Part shown: positions 27,663 through 35,951 of the stretch, in pieces
Layout: every line of letters starts with the position of its first letter
Numbering within the stretch: the stretch's first letter is position 1
Assembly: GCA_014804695.1 (NCBI GenBank)
Contig: JAAUZJ010000030.1
Span: 87,423-151,422 of the forward strand
DNA length: 64,000 nt
Direction of reading: 5' to 3'
DNA from: Lachnospiraceae bacterium
Lineage (GTDB): Bacteria > Bacillota > Clostridia > Lachnospirales > Lachnospiraceae
The notes under the pieces: model-generated
What the model saw: the letters and a program-made list of their open reading frames with translations, nothing else
The model's database searches: none
What the model was told of the DNA's origin: nothing
Translations under genes and position numbers: made by a program

Positions 27663-29105
27663 ATGAATTATTCCATTATAAGATATATATTGTTTCGTGT
27701 ATTGGAATTTGCGGGTATTTTTCTTATACTGCCGTGTCTGGTAGCAATCATTTATCATGAAAAAGCAGGTTTTGCCTTTGCTGCGGTAATGGTAGTATGT
27801 ATCGTTGCCGCGCAGATCGGAAAGCAATGGAAACCAAAGAGTAATATTTTTTATGCGAGGGAAGGCTTTGTTACGGTTTCGCTTACATGGATACTTCTTA
27901 GTATCGTGGGTGCTCTGCCTTTTTATATAAGCAGGGAAATCCCTAACTTTGTGGATGCGCTTTTTGAGACAGTATCGGGATTTACGACTACCGGAGGAAG
28001 TATTTTGTCCGATGTGGAGTGCCTTTCACGGAGCGTACAGTTCTGGCGGCTTTTTACACACTGGATTGGCGGTATGGGGGTGCTTGTTTTTATTATTGCG
28101 GTTCTTCCATTGTCCGGAGGATATAATATGCATCTTATGCGTGCGGAAAGCCCCGGACCATCGGTTGGCAAGCTGGTGCCAAGGGTGCAGTCGACGGCGA
28201 AAATACTCTACGGTATCTATATTGCGATCACGCTTCTGGAGATAATTTTGTTAAAAATATCGGGAATGGGCTTTTATGACTCCGTTGTACTGTCTTTTTC
28301 CACTATGGGAACGGGCGGTTTTGGCGTCTTAAACAGCAGCGTAGGAAGTTATGCAATTACGTCTCAGGTTATTATTACCGTTTTTATGATATTGGGAGGT
28401 CTCAATTTCAATGTCTATTATCTGCTCGTAGTTGCAAGAAAGCCTAAGGATGCCATAATGCACGAGGAAGCAAGGACGTTTATATTGATCACACTGATTG
28501 CATCAGTGCTTATAACACTGGATATCAGGGGATATTACAGCAGTACTGCGCTTGCATTTAAAGATGCGGTCTTTCAGGTGGCTTCAATGGGCAGCAGTAC
28601 CGGTTTTTCAACCATTAACTTCGATCTGTGGCCTTCATTTTCCAAGGCAGTACTTTTTGTCGTTATGGCTATCGGAGCCTGCGCGGGCAGTACGGGGGGT
28701 GGTCTTAAGGTATCGCGTATTATGATTTTAGTGCAGGATGCAAAACATGAGCTGCTTAGGGTTGTACATCCTCAGATACTTAAGAAACCACATGTTGAGG
28801 GAAGGGCGGTAGAAGATACGACGGTACGTTCAATTCAGTCTTACCTCATGATATACTTAATGATTTATATAATCTCTTTCTTAGTTTTATCGCTTGATAA
28901 ATATGATTTTACGAGTAATTTTACTGCTGTTATGGCCAATATAAATAATACGGGACCGGGATTTAATGCGGTTGGACCGGCCTGCAATTACGGCGGATAT
29001 TCGGTTATTTCCAAATTCGTACTGATGTTCGATATGATAACGGGACGTTTGGAACTTTTGCCGATGCTGATTTTATTTTCACCTAATACATGGAAGAAAT
29101 ATTAA
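27663..29105 (+). CDS. trkH: Trk potassium transporter TrkH
   Basis: 480 residues, eight main membrane helices in four M1-P-M2 repeats. The pore loops are visible: TVSGFTTTGGS (about 102), FSTMGTGGFGVL, SMGSSTGFST (about 309) and INNTGPGFNAVGP (about 424). It forms the K+-conducting dimer with the TrkA ring and shares the operon with trkA. A hairpin terminator follows. Confidence 0.95.
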   Translation: MNYSIIRYILFRVLEFAGIFLILPCLVAIIYHEKAGFAFAAVMVVCIVAAQIGKQWKPKSNIFYAREGFVTVSLTWILLSIVGALPFYISREIPNFVDALFETVSGFTTTGGSILSDVECLSRSVQFWRLFTHWIGGMGVLVFIIAVLPLSGGYNMHLMRAESPGPSVGKLVPRVQSTAKILYGIYIAITLLEIILLKISGMGFYDSVVLSFSTMGTGGFGVLNSSVGSYAITSQVIITVFMILGGLNFNVYYLLVVARKPKDAIMHEEARTFILITLIASVLITLDIRGYYSSTALAFKDAVFQVASMGSSTGFSTINFDLWPSFSKAVLFVVMAIGACAGSTGGGLKVSRIMILVQDAKHELLRVVHPQILKKPHVEGRAVEDTTVRSIQSYLMIYLMIYIISFLVLSLDKYDFTSNFTAVMANINNTGPGFNAVGPACNYGGYSVISKFVLMFDMITGRLELLPMLILFSPNTWKKY

Positions 29106-29118
29106 GGAATGGCCTGAG

Positions 29119-29141
29119 GGGTGAAATTTCTAATTTCACCC
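29119..29141 (+). terminator. Terminator after trkH
   Basis: GGGTGAAATT (29119-29128), loop TCT, complement at 29132-29141, then a T-rich stretch a few bases later (GTTTTATTTTTT). Confidence 0.65.
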
Positions 29142-29202
29142 TAATCACGTTTTATTTTTTATGTCATAAGATAATGATATAACCGTGATTTGGGGTTTTG
29201 TT

Positions 29203-29859
29203 ATGCGTTCCTCTATTTCTATTGCAATAATCGGACGTGCGGCGGATACCGTTAATTATGAAAATGCTCTTAGATTTCTTGGCGCGGATGTAACCACGTC
29301 TTTAGATCCTGAACAATGCGGAAAGTGCGATGGACTTCTTTTGCCGGGTGGAGGAGATATTACTCCGGCGTTTTTCGGACAGTTAAATCATGGCTCCAGA
29401 AATATTGATACGGAGCTTGATATCATACAGCTTAAAGCATTGGATTTTTTTGTTAAATGGAAAAAGCCTGTGCTGGGAATTTGTAAGGGACTTCAAATAA
29501 TTAACGTGCATTTTGGCGGGACTATCTGCCAGCATCTTGAAAATGCCGGTAAGCATGAGTGGAATGGAAAGGACCAGTTCCACTATGTATATCATATCGG
29601 TTGCAGCCGCAGGGATTTCTTCTATCAGTTGTATGGAAACAGTTCATTTGTCAATTCTGCACATCATCAAGCTGTAAGCAGGCTTGGTAAGGGCCTGAAT
29701 CCTGTATGTCAGTCATATGACGGCATAATAGAGGCAATTTCTCATGATACGCTGCCTATTATGGCGGTGCAGTGGCATCCTGAGAGGATTATGGATAAGG
29801 GTGGGGAGGAAATTCTTACATATTTTCTAAATTATTGTAAGTCAGGCTGTCAGGCCTGA
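29203..29859 (+). CDS. Class I glutamine amidotransferase-like hydrolase (peptidase C26, PuuD-like)
   Basis: A 218-residue hydrolase with the class I amidotransferase triad: nucleophile Cys in LGICKGLQ (about residue 93), then His and Glu in QWHPE near the C-terminus. GDITPAFFGQ is typical of the gamma-glutamyl-GABA hydrolase branch (peptidase C26). The substrate is probably a gamma-glutamyl compound, by family only. A GTG at 29185 is an alternative start. It stands alone and ends inside its own terminator. Confidence 0.85.
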   Translation: MRSSISIAIIGRAADTVNYENALRFLGADVTTSLDPEQCGKCDGLLLPGGGDITPAFFGQLNHGSRNIDTELDIIQLKALDFFVKWKKPVLGICKGLQIINVHFGGTICQHLENAGKHEWNGKDQFHYVYHIGCSRRDFFYQLYGNSSFVNSAHHQAVSRLGKGLNPVCQSYDGIIEAISHDTLPIMAVQWHPERIMDKGGEEILTYFLNYCKSGCQA

Positions 29860-29867
29860 CTTTTTTA
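29839..29867 (+). terminator. Terminator of the C26 hydrolase gene
   Basis: AAGTCAGGC (29839-29847), 6-nt loop, GCCTGACTT (29854-29862), followed by a T run to 29866. The stop codon lies in the right arm. Confidence 0.8.
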
Positions 29868-30884
29868 TAGTCGGGCCTCCAGATGTTCAATATTTTTAAT
29901 CAGCACGGAAACTGTTCCATTGGGATTGGTAATAAATTCCACACTTCTTGGATTCTTATATTGTTCCATCGGAATTTTAATTTCGATTCCGGTATCGGTA
30001 TATAAATGCTGGCTTTGGTATTTACGTATGGTGTTTTCACTCTGAGGCTGTATTTCTTCTTTTACCATGTCATATTTTTCCATTTTATCTTGAAATGCTA
30101 TTTTTAATTCCGGTTTTTCTTCAAAAATCTTATCTGCAATTTCCTCTACCGTAAATCCACCGTTTTCATTGATTTCTTCCTGAATGATGCTCTTAGCTTC
30201 CATTTGTTTTGCAAAGCGCTCGCTTTCATCATATCCTTCTTTTTGCACGCTCTCAACTGCTTTACTTACAATGGAAAGCTTGGATTTATGGGAAAGATGG
30301 CTGCTGCACTTTAAGAAAAGGAAGGAAAAGTAGTTGGTTTTTTCACCATTGACCTCATATTTCTTCTCGATGACATGCAGCGCAAGGTCATCCAGCCTAA
30401 TGATCGCCGCTTCCGTAAGCCTCTGCCCCTCTGAGGGCAGGATGGATTTATGACGTATGATCTCATTGCTGTTTCCTTCTTCAAGAGCCATAGTCCTATG
30501 GGTATAGAGAGATTTGTAGTTCATTTTAAGGAGAGCGAGATACTCTGCGTCATCATACTGGAAACGTGTAATTATAAGGTCCGCCGGCGGTATGTCTATA
30601 TTGCTTTTCATAATTTCATATAAAAGGCAGGCAATGTCCTTGGTTATGTCAATGAAAGAATCGTCCGAATACTGCTCCAATATGTGGTACACTTCGGATT
30701 CTTCTTTATAAAAACGACATTCCTTGGCGTCGTCTCCGGAACTTATTTTGGCGATATGTTCCTTGATGAAATCGGCAAATTCCGAACCGTATTCAAGTTC
30801 AGTATCGGATAATACAGGCATCCCGATAGTGGAATCCATGATATGTACGATGGCTTTTCTGATTCTTATGTTTTCTTTTAGCAT
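29865..30884 (-). CDS. Nucleoid-associated protein (NdpA/37-kDa family)
   Basis: 339 residues resembling the 37-kDa nucleoid-associated protein family: an N-terminal half opening with IRKAIVHIMDSTIGMPVLSD, and a mostly helical, charged C-terminal half ending in a small domain (ITNPNGTVSVLIKNIEHL). Members bind DNA in the nucleoid, with no defined enzymatic role. I take the ATG at 30884 because GAGGAG lies just upstream; the ATG at 30908 has none. Confidence 0.8.
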   Translation of the reverse strand: MLKENIRIRKAIVHIMDSTIGMPVLSDTELEYGSEFADFIKEHIAKISSGDDAKECRFYKEESEVYHILEQYSDDSFIDITKDIACLLYEIMKSNIDIPPADLIITRFQYDDAEYLALLKMNYKSLYTHRTMALEEGNSNEIIRHKSILPSEGQRLTEAAIIRLDDLALHVIEKKYEVNGEKTNYFSFLFLKCSSHLSHKSKLSIVSKAVESVQKEGYDESERFAKQMEAKSIIQEEINENGGFTVEEIADKIFEEKPELKIAFQDKMEKYDMVKEEIQPQSENTIRKYQSQHLYTDTGIEIKIPMEQYKNPRSVEFITNPNGTVSVLIKNIEHLEARL

Positions 30885-30955
30885 GATTACTCCTCTTATG
30901 GATAGCATATGTTATTTATTGTATTGGCTTATATTTCATATCTTCTTTGTTATGC

Positions 30956-31330
30956 TTAGGTAAAGTTATAGAATGTATCTGTTTCGGCATCCCGGTACTC
31001 GTGCTTTTCGTAGTAGCCGATAAGCGTACCATTCTCGTCGCGAAGGGCGACCATATAGACGTCCCTGTTTTCCTTGGCATTATGAAAGGTATATATGATA
31101 TTGTGCTCGGTACTTTCTTCAAACCATGCGGTTACCTTCTTAATGAGCTCGCATGACCTGTCATTGTGACAGTTTAGAAGACTTGTGCCTATTAGTTGGT
31201 CGCTGTCGTTTTTTTGATATTTTGCTATGGCAGCAGGATTCATGTAGATGATTTCATGCTCAAGATTGCAGATAACTACTGAACATTTGTCCTGTTCTAT
31301 GATGCTGCGAAAATATGTTGATAATTCCAT
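30956..31330 (-). CDS. Single PAS-domain protein
   Basis: A 124-residue protein that is essentially one PAS fold: CSVVICNLEHEIIYMNPAAI at residues 16-35, GTSLLNCHND (about 48-57) and a core ending in VALRDENGTLIGYYE. No output domain is fused, so it may sense a small ligand or redox state for a partner, or act as a stand-alone binding module. It lies between two minus-strand genes with gaps of 71 and 91 bp. Confidence 0.8.
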   Translation of the reverse strand: MELSTYFRSIIEQDKCSVVICNLEHEIIYMNPAAIAKYQKNDSDQLIGTSLLNCHNDRSCELIKKVTAWFEESTEHNIIYTFHNAKENRDVYMVALRDENGTLIGYYEKHEYRDAETDTFYNFT

Positions 31331-31421
31331 TTTGGTGACCTTGCCTTTCTTTCAAATTTGAGTATCAAGCGTTATTTAATGTAAAGAGACGCTTTAAATA
31401 TAAATGTAGTTAACAATGTTC

Positions 31422-32351
31422 CTACAAATTATTTTCCTGATATAGTTGTTCACGATAAGCCTTGTCATTTAAAACTCGGTTTAAGTCTTTGGTTCTTCCT
31501 GATTCTAAAAGAAGCTGATATAACTTAAGAAGACGCTGCTCGCCCAATTGTTTACCTTCTGTAAGGCCCAACTGCTTACCTTCTGTCAGACCAAGCTCCC
31601 TGCCCTCAACCAGTCCATCCTCATGTCCGTTATTATACGCCCATTCGCGCTCGCTTTTCATGTGCTTTTCTTCATCATACTCAAAGATGCTCATTTCTAT
31701 TGCCTCCGCTCGATTCTTTGATAAAAAGTCTGATAATATCCCATTTTTTATACAATAATCAACCGCCTTTTCTACTGCCTCAGGAAAAGACATTTCTTTA
31801 GCATACGTTCTGACCTGTTCCACATACTGCGCATATTCCTTCAAAGTATGGCATGCGTTCATCAGTTCCTGATTGTTTCCCCAGTTGATATTATATACCG
31901 TAACTTTAAGTTCAAGTTCCGGATATGCCTGTTTTTTCTCATACGCATCTGAAAGTCTCAGTGTCTGTGCCTTAGGCTGTTCATCTGTCCCATTATAAAA
32001 GACGACAAACCTGGGTGTAGGCAGTTTGATCAATGTCTGTCCATACAGATTCGCATCTTTTACTATTGTCTGTAGCACTTTTGTTACATAAATCAAATCC
32101 CTAAACGGCATATTGGGATTTACGCTGGACTGGTGTTCATACAACATTAGCTCATAATCAAATACAAATGAAATGTCATTTTTGTAATTCATATAAACTG
32201 CATTTTCCAACGTTGTGATTTCCAGCTTGTCCACATCTGTGTAAGTTGTCCGGTTAAGCGCATTGTATAGGCTTAGCAGGTTTTCTTTTTCTTTAAACAG
32301 CATACGGAACAATGTGTCTTTGTAATTACGTTTTACATACTTTTCTTTCAT
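31422..32351 (-). CDS. Rpn family PD-(D/E)XK nuclease / putative transposase
   Basis: 309 residues. The N-terminal half is a PD-(D/E)XK core of the Rpn (recombination-promoting nuclease) type, with DYELMLYEHQSSVNPNMPFR carrying the conserved E-x-Q pair. The C-terminal part has a short tandem repeat (LTEGKQLG twice, after LVEGRELG) and a helical tail. Rpn proteins cut DNA and are often variable in copy and tail; no transposon ends are seen here. AGGAGGG lies upstream of the start. Confidence 0.85.
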   Translation of the reverse strand: MKEKYVKRNYKDTLFRMLFKEKENLLSLYNALNRTTYTDVDKLEITTLENAVYMNYKNDISFVFDYELMLYEHQSSVNPNMPFRDLIYVTKVLQTIVKDANLYGQTLIKLPTPRFVVFYNGTDEQPKAQTLRLSDAYEKKQAYPELELKVTVYNINWGNNQELMNACHTLKEYAQYVEQVRTYAKEMSFPEAVEKAVDYCIKNGILSDFLSKNRAEAIEMSIFEYDEEKHMKSEREWAYNNGHEDGLVEGRELGLTEGKQLGLTEGKQLGEQRLLKLYQLLLESGRTKDLNRVLNDKAYREQLYQENNL

Positions 32352-32759
32352 AGATAATACCCTCCTGGTTGATAAACCGAATTTGAATGAACGGTTTTTA
32401 GATACAGAAGAGCCGTCTCAGACTCCCCTGCTTGTTTAGAATTGATTGGAATAAAAGCATGGATTTCCTGAAACATAAAATATAGATTATATCTGAAATA
32501 ATAGATTTGTCTTAAAGAAAATTATGCTTTTCATTATCATAGCACATTAATAAAGATATTGTAAATATACATTTAGATTGAATTTTTTCATTAAAAAAAA
32601 TAGTACTCCTACAGCCGCTTGGAAAGTGGTACTAATTTAATATGAGTCAATATTCTACGCACATCCTATACATTTCATGTTATAATTATTCCAATAGGTA
32701 TTATATATTGACACCCGAATCCGAACATCCTACACAGTGAAAAGGAGAATAGTAATAAT
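32352..32759. other. Intergenic region of 408 bp, AT-rich
   Basis: No reading frame or strong hairpin is seen. The only marked sequence is TTGACACCCGAATCC at 32708-32722, described separately; a promoter for the racemase gene must lie here but is not obvious. Confidence 0.5.
32708..32722. repeat. Isolated copy of the inverted-repeat element end
   Basis: TTGACACCCGAATCC is identical to the outer 15 bases of the 377-bp inverted-repeat element at 54251-54627. No second arm is found nearby, so this is a relic, a solo end or a shared protein-binding site. Confidence 0.5.
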
Positions 32760-33452
32760 ATGAAAACAATAGGCTTAATAGGCGGCATGAGCTGGGAAAG
32801 CACGGTGACTTATTATCAGGTTATTAATGAGGCGGTAAAAAGTGAATTAGGCGGCCTGCACTCTGCCAAAATTCTGTTATACAGCGTTGAGTTTGCAGAA
32901 ATTGAACATTGTCAGGCGGTGGGCGACTGGGATAAGAGCGCGGATATTTTATCGGATGCAGCGCTTAAGCTTGAACAGGCCGGGGCAGATTTTATTCTTA
33001 TTTGTACAAATACTATGCACAAGGTTGCAGATAAGGTGCAAAGCCGTATAAGTATTCCACTTATCCATATTGCCAAAGTGACCGCAGATATATTAAAACA
33101 GAATAATATAACCAAGGCGGCGCTGCTTGGCACAAAATATACAATGACACAGGATTTTTATAAAGAAAAATTAAATGAAGCAGGAATATCTGTATTAATT
33201 CCGGATGAGGCTTCAATTGAAATAGTGAACAGTGTTATCTTTGACGAGCTATGCCGGGGTATCGTATCTGAACAGTCAAAGCGTAAATACTTGGATATTA
33301 TTGATGAATTAGCTAAGCAAGGGGCGCAGGGAGTGATATTCGGCTGTACGGAGATTGGTTTACTTATAAACCAGGAGGATACTGCACTGCCTGTTTTTGA
33401 TACGGCACAGATACATGCGAAACAGGCTGCAGTCTTGGCGCTTAGTGATTAA
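32760..33452 (+). CDS. Aspartate/glutamate racemase family protein
   Basis: A 230-residue two-domain racemase of the Asp/Glu (RacX-like) family. The N-terminus (IGLIGGMSWESTVTYYQ) and the paired catalytic cysteines, one in ICTNTMHK (about residue 83) and one in FGCTEIGLL (about 195), are intact. It interconverts D- and L-amino acids without cofactor; the substrate could be aspartate or another amino acid. AAGGAGA lies 11 nt upstream. No pathway partner is adjacent. Confidence 0.9.
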   Translation: MKTIGLIGGMSWESTVTYYQVINEAVKSELGGLHSAKILLYSVEFAEIEHCQAVGDWDKSADILSDAALKLEQAGADFILICTNTMHKVADKVQSRISIPLIHIAKVTADILKQNNITKAALLGTKYTMTQDFYKEKLNEAGISVLIPDEASIEIVNSVIFDELCRGIVSEQSKRKYLDIIDELAKQGAQGVIFGCTEIGLLINQEDTALPVFDTAQIHAKQAAVLALSD

Positions 33453-33547
33453 GTCGATTAAAAGGGCAGTAAATATGAAAAACTAAAAGGAATATCTATA
33501 TGTTTCAATAACGGATGTTATAATAAGAATATCTATGGCACTGACAG

Positions 33548-33589
33548 AGTACGCAGCTCACCAATAGAGTATGGAGCTGCGTACTTTTG
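33548..33589 (+). terminator. Terminator-like hairpin in a gene-poor region
   Basis: AGTACGCAGCTC (33548-33559), 14-nt loop, exact complement at 33574-33585, followed by TTTT. TATAAT at 33519-33524 lies just upstream, so a short attenuated transcript is possible. Confidence 0.6.
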
Positions 33590-33614
33590 CACAAAGCATA
33601 AAGGAGATATATTT

Positions 33615-33890
33615 ATGGCTGATAATGCTTATTATTTTCCTTTTTACAGCAAAATCATATGTTAAATCCTGATTTAATAAAATGAAATTGGAGCAAAATG
33701 CTGATATAAGGCTGCTTAATGCCTTGAATTTGCTAGTGAGATTATGGTTGCTATTTTATTCGTAGTGATTTGAGCGGCAGCGTTTTTCCGCGGGATGTTT
33801 TATGCTTTCACAAGCGAGATGGTGACGGAAGGGATGCAGGATGAGAGGAATATATTTACATTTGTGAAAAAAGTAACACCTGATATTTAA
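33615..33890 (+). pseudogene. Remnant of a small membrane-protein gene
   Basis: A good ribosome site (AAGGAGATAT) precedes ATG 33615, but the frame stops after 16 codons (MADNAYYFPFYSKIIC). Reading on with frame changes gives KLEQNADIRLLNALN, then back in the first frame FASEIMVAILFVVI, a TGA, and AAAFFRGMFYAFTSEMVTEG through to KKVTPDI and TAA at 33888. The continuity of protein-like sequence across frames suggests a decayed gene of about 90 codons with one hydrophobic segment. Family not recognised. Confidence 0.45.
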
Positions 33891-33913
33891 TAAAGAACTT
33901 ATCTATATGCATC

Positions 33914-33946
33914 AAATGCCGCTTCATGTTATATAGAGTGGCATTT
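33914..33946. terminator. Hairpin after the decayed gene
   Basis: AAATGCCGCT (33914-33923) pairs with AGTGGCATTT (33937-33946) with one G-T pair, symmetric A and T ends. It could end the remnant gene at 33615-33890. Confidence 0.45.
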
Positions 33947-34042
33947 AAATTGTATTTCTTTAATTAGTATGTTAGAATAAAATTTAATTACATGCACAGA
34001 GAGAAAGCCGAGCCGGATGAATGACGAAACGGAGAAATAAAT

Positions 34043-35770
34043 ATGAACAGTTCAGGTGAAAAAAACATAAACATTAAGAAAAACAGGATTTATCATATTA
34101 CATATGCCGTTATGATTGCGTTCTTTTTTGTTATGATCGTAGGACTGGCGGTGAAAAACCGGGGGCAATCTCCGTCGGAGCAGCTTTCTGAGGGCAAAAT
34201 TGCATTTGATGAAGGGTGGTATCTGGAGGACGGCAGCGCGGTGGATGTCGGCCATTTGAATAAAATTACATCCGTTATTCCATATCAGGAACAAAGTGTC
34301 TATCATATGCTGCCCGATGATCTGGAAGAAGGACTTTCATTGTGTTTTCGTACAAAAAACATTGATTATCAGGTATATGTGGATGGTGAGCTGCGCTATG
34401 AGCCATTGCGCAGGGAGAGCAGTGTCTATAATAAATCCTTTGGAAACAGGTGGAATTATGTTCCGCTTTATAGCAGAGATGCCGGAAAAATTGTGGAATT
34501 GCGTTTTCATACCGTGTATGATGGCGGCCGGGCGTGCATAGACCATCTCTGCTTGGGATCTGCGGCTGGCGAGATCGTCGATACATTTACCGGTAAGGCA
34601 TTGGCCTTTTCTACAGGTCTGTTAATATTGTTTGTAGGATTTCTGCTGATCCTGGTGGATATTCCGGCCAATATTCAGATGCATAAAAGCCATGAGCTGC
34701 TTTATCTTGGTTTATTTGCCATGGCCACTGCCGTCTGGTGCATTGCGGAGACAAATCTGTTGCAGTTTTACACTGATGACAGCAGGCTTGTTCAGCTTTT
34801 ATCTTGTTGTGCTCTGATTATGATTCCTATTCCGATGCTGCTTTATCTGGATGCGGCATTTGGATTTAAAAGGAGGTTTGTTCTTCCGGTTACCTGTGGA
34901 CTGTCTGTGGCGGAGTTTGTCATTTGCACTGTCCTGCATTTCACAGGGGTGATGGACTATCACGAGACATTGACCTTTTCCAATGTTGTGCTGGCAATCT
35001 CGGCAGCTTTAATGCTGTATACAATCCTGAAAAACGTGTTTCGGAAGAGAAAAAGCGAGGTAAGGAATATTTATGAGATTCTGCGCACCATCGGATTCAT
35101 GGGGCTCGGCCTTGCCGCGGTGATAGATATTTTAAGATATTATAGTGGCAGTAGTAATGATAACGCTATGTTTATGCGCATCGGTCTGCTGATTTTCATA
35201 CTCTGCTATGGAATCTCCAGCCTGGAGAAAATGATTAATGCAGTCAAGCTTGGAGTGCAGTCGGAGTTTGTCAGCCAGCTTGCCTACCGGGACGGTTTGA
35301 CGGGCATCGCCAATCGGACGGCTTTTCAGGAGCGGCTGGAGGAGTTGGAGAAAGAAAAGAACCAGCTTCCCGGAATCGCTATTATCATGTTTGATGTAAA
35401 TGACCTGAAGCTGGTAAACGACAATCAGGGCCATCAGAAGGGAGACCAGTTGCTGGTGTCCAGCGCGGAAATCATCAGGACAGCGGTGGAATCCGTGGAG
35501 GGCAGCTGCTACAGGATTGGCGGTGATGAGTTTGCATGCATCTTAAGCGGGGAGGATGTGACCGGTCGCTGTGAAAAGGTGATCGACTGCTTTAAAAAGG
35601 GTATGGACGATTATAATTCTGTGGAAGGACAGCCATTCCGCATCAGTATCGCCAGCGGTTATGCTCTCTACGACAAGCTTAAAGAAAACGAGATGCTTAT
35701 GGACGTATATCAGCAGGCGGATGCCCGCATGTATGAAAATAAACAACAGATCAAAGCAAAACGTGCTTGA
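34043..35770 (+). CDS. Membrane diguanylate cyclase with extracellular sensor domain
   Basis: 575 residues. One N-terminal membrane helix (about 15-38), an extracellular beta-rich domain (about 45-185), then seven predicted helices (about 188-400), a 7TM-DISM-like layout, and a GGDEF domain (about 425-575). The catalytic motif is intact (YRIGGDEFAC) with FDVNDLKLVNDNQGHQKGD. The RxxD product-inhibition site expected a few residues upstream is absent (ESVEGSC instead). It should make c-di-GMP in response to an external signal. Its last codons overlap the promoter of the next gene. Confidence 0.9.
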   Translation: MNSSGEKNINIKKNRIYHITYAVMIAFFFVMIVGLAVKNRGQSPSEQLSEGKIAFDEGWYLEDGSAVDVGHLNKITSVIPYQEQSVYHMLPDDLEEGLSLCFRTKNIDYQVYVDGELRYEPLRRESSVYNKSFGNRWNYVPLYSRDAGKIVELRFHTVYDGGRACIDHLCLGSAAGEIVDTFTGKALAFSTGLLILFVGFLLILVDIPANIQMHKSHELLYLGLFAMATAVWCIAETNLLQFYTDDSRLVQLLSCCALIMIPIPMLLYLDAAFGFKRRFVLPVTCGLSVAEFVICTVLHFTGVMDYHETLTFSNVVLAISAALMLYTILKNVFRKRKSEVRNIYEILRTIGFMGLGLAAVIDILRYYSGSSNDNAMFMRIGLLIFILCYGISSLEKMINAVKLGVQSEFVSQLAYRDGLTGIANRTAFQERLEELEKEKNQLPGIAIIMFDVNDLKLVNDNQGHQKGDQLLVSSAEIIRTAVESVEGSCYRIGGDEFACILSGEDVTGRCEKVIDCFKKGMDDYNSVEGQPFRISIASGYALYDKLKENEMLMDVYQQADARMYENKQQIKAKRA

Positions 35771-35795
35771 CAATTTTCATTTATTTTGTTATTAT
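35767..35795 (+). promoter_or_regulatory. Promoter of the MATE gene at 35952
   Basis: TTGACA (35767-35772), a 17-bp spacer and TATTAT (35790-35795), starting within the last codons of the cyclase gene. Confidence 0.65.
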
Positions 35796-35838
35796 GCAAT
35801 GGATTACTCGGAGGGTGAGTCATTCGTTAGGAAATGAT

Positions 35839-35891
35839 GAGCTGGATAAGGTAACAGGTTGAGATGCCTGTTTTCTTACCGGCTCTTTTTT
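35839..35891 (+). promoter_or_regulatory. Leader attenuator (intrinsic terminator) before the MATE gene
   Basis: A long imperfect stem (left arm from GAGCTGG at 35839 to AACAGG, right arm CCTGTT to CCGGCTC ending 35885) is followed by six T residues. It lies between a good promoter and the MATE ribosome site, so transcription probably stops here unless a signal prevents it. No riboswitch class was recognised. Confidence 0.65.
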
Positions 35892-35951
35892 GTTAACATA
35901 AGGACAGTTCGCGGAGCGTGCTGTCTGTTGTTTTTTAAAGGAGATGAGAAA

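Noticed and set aside
29119..29141. Copy of the 4803-4829 repeat (both start GGGTGAAA)
   Set aside because: Similarity is limited to the outer 8 bases of a simple hairpin; the flanks differ and a terminator explains it.
31422..32351. Complete insertion sequence around the Rpn-type gene
   Set aside because: No terminal inverted repeats or target duplications flank it; Rpn genes are usually resident.
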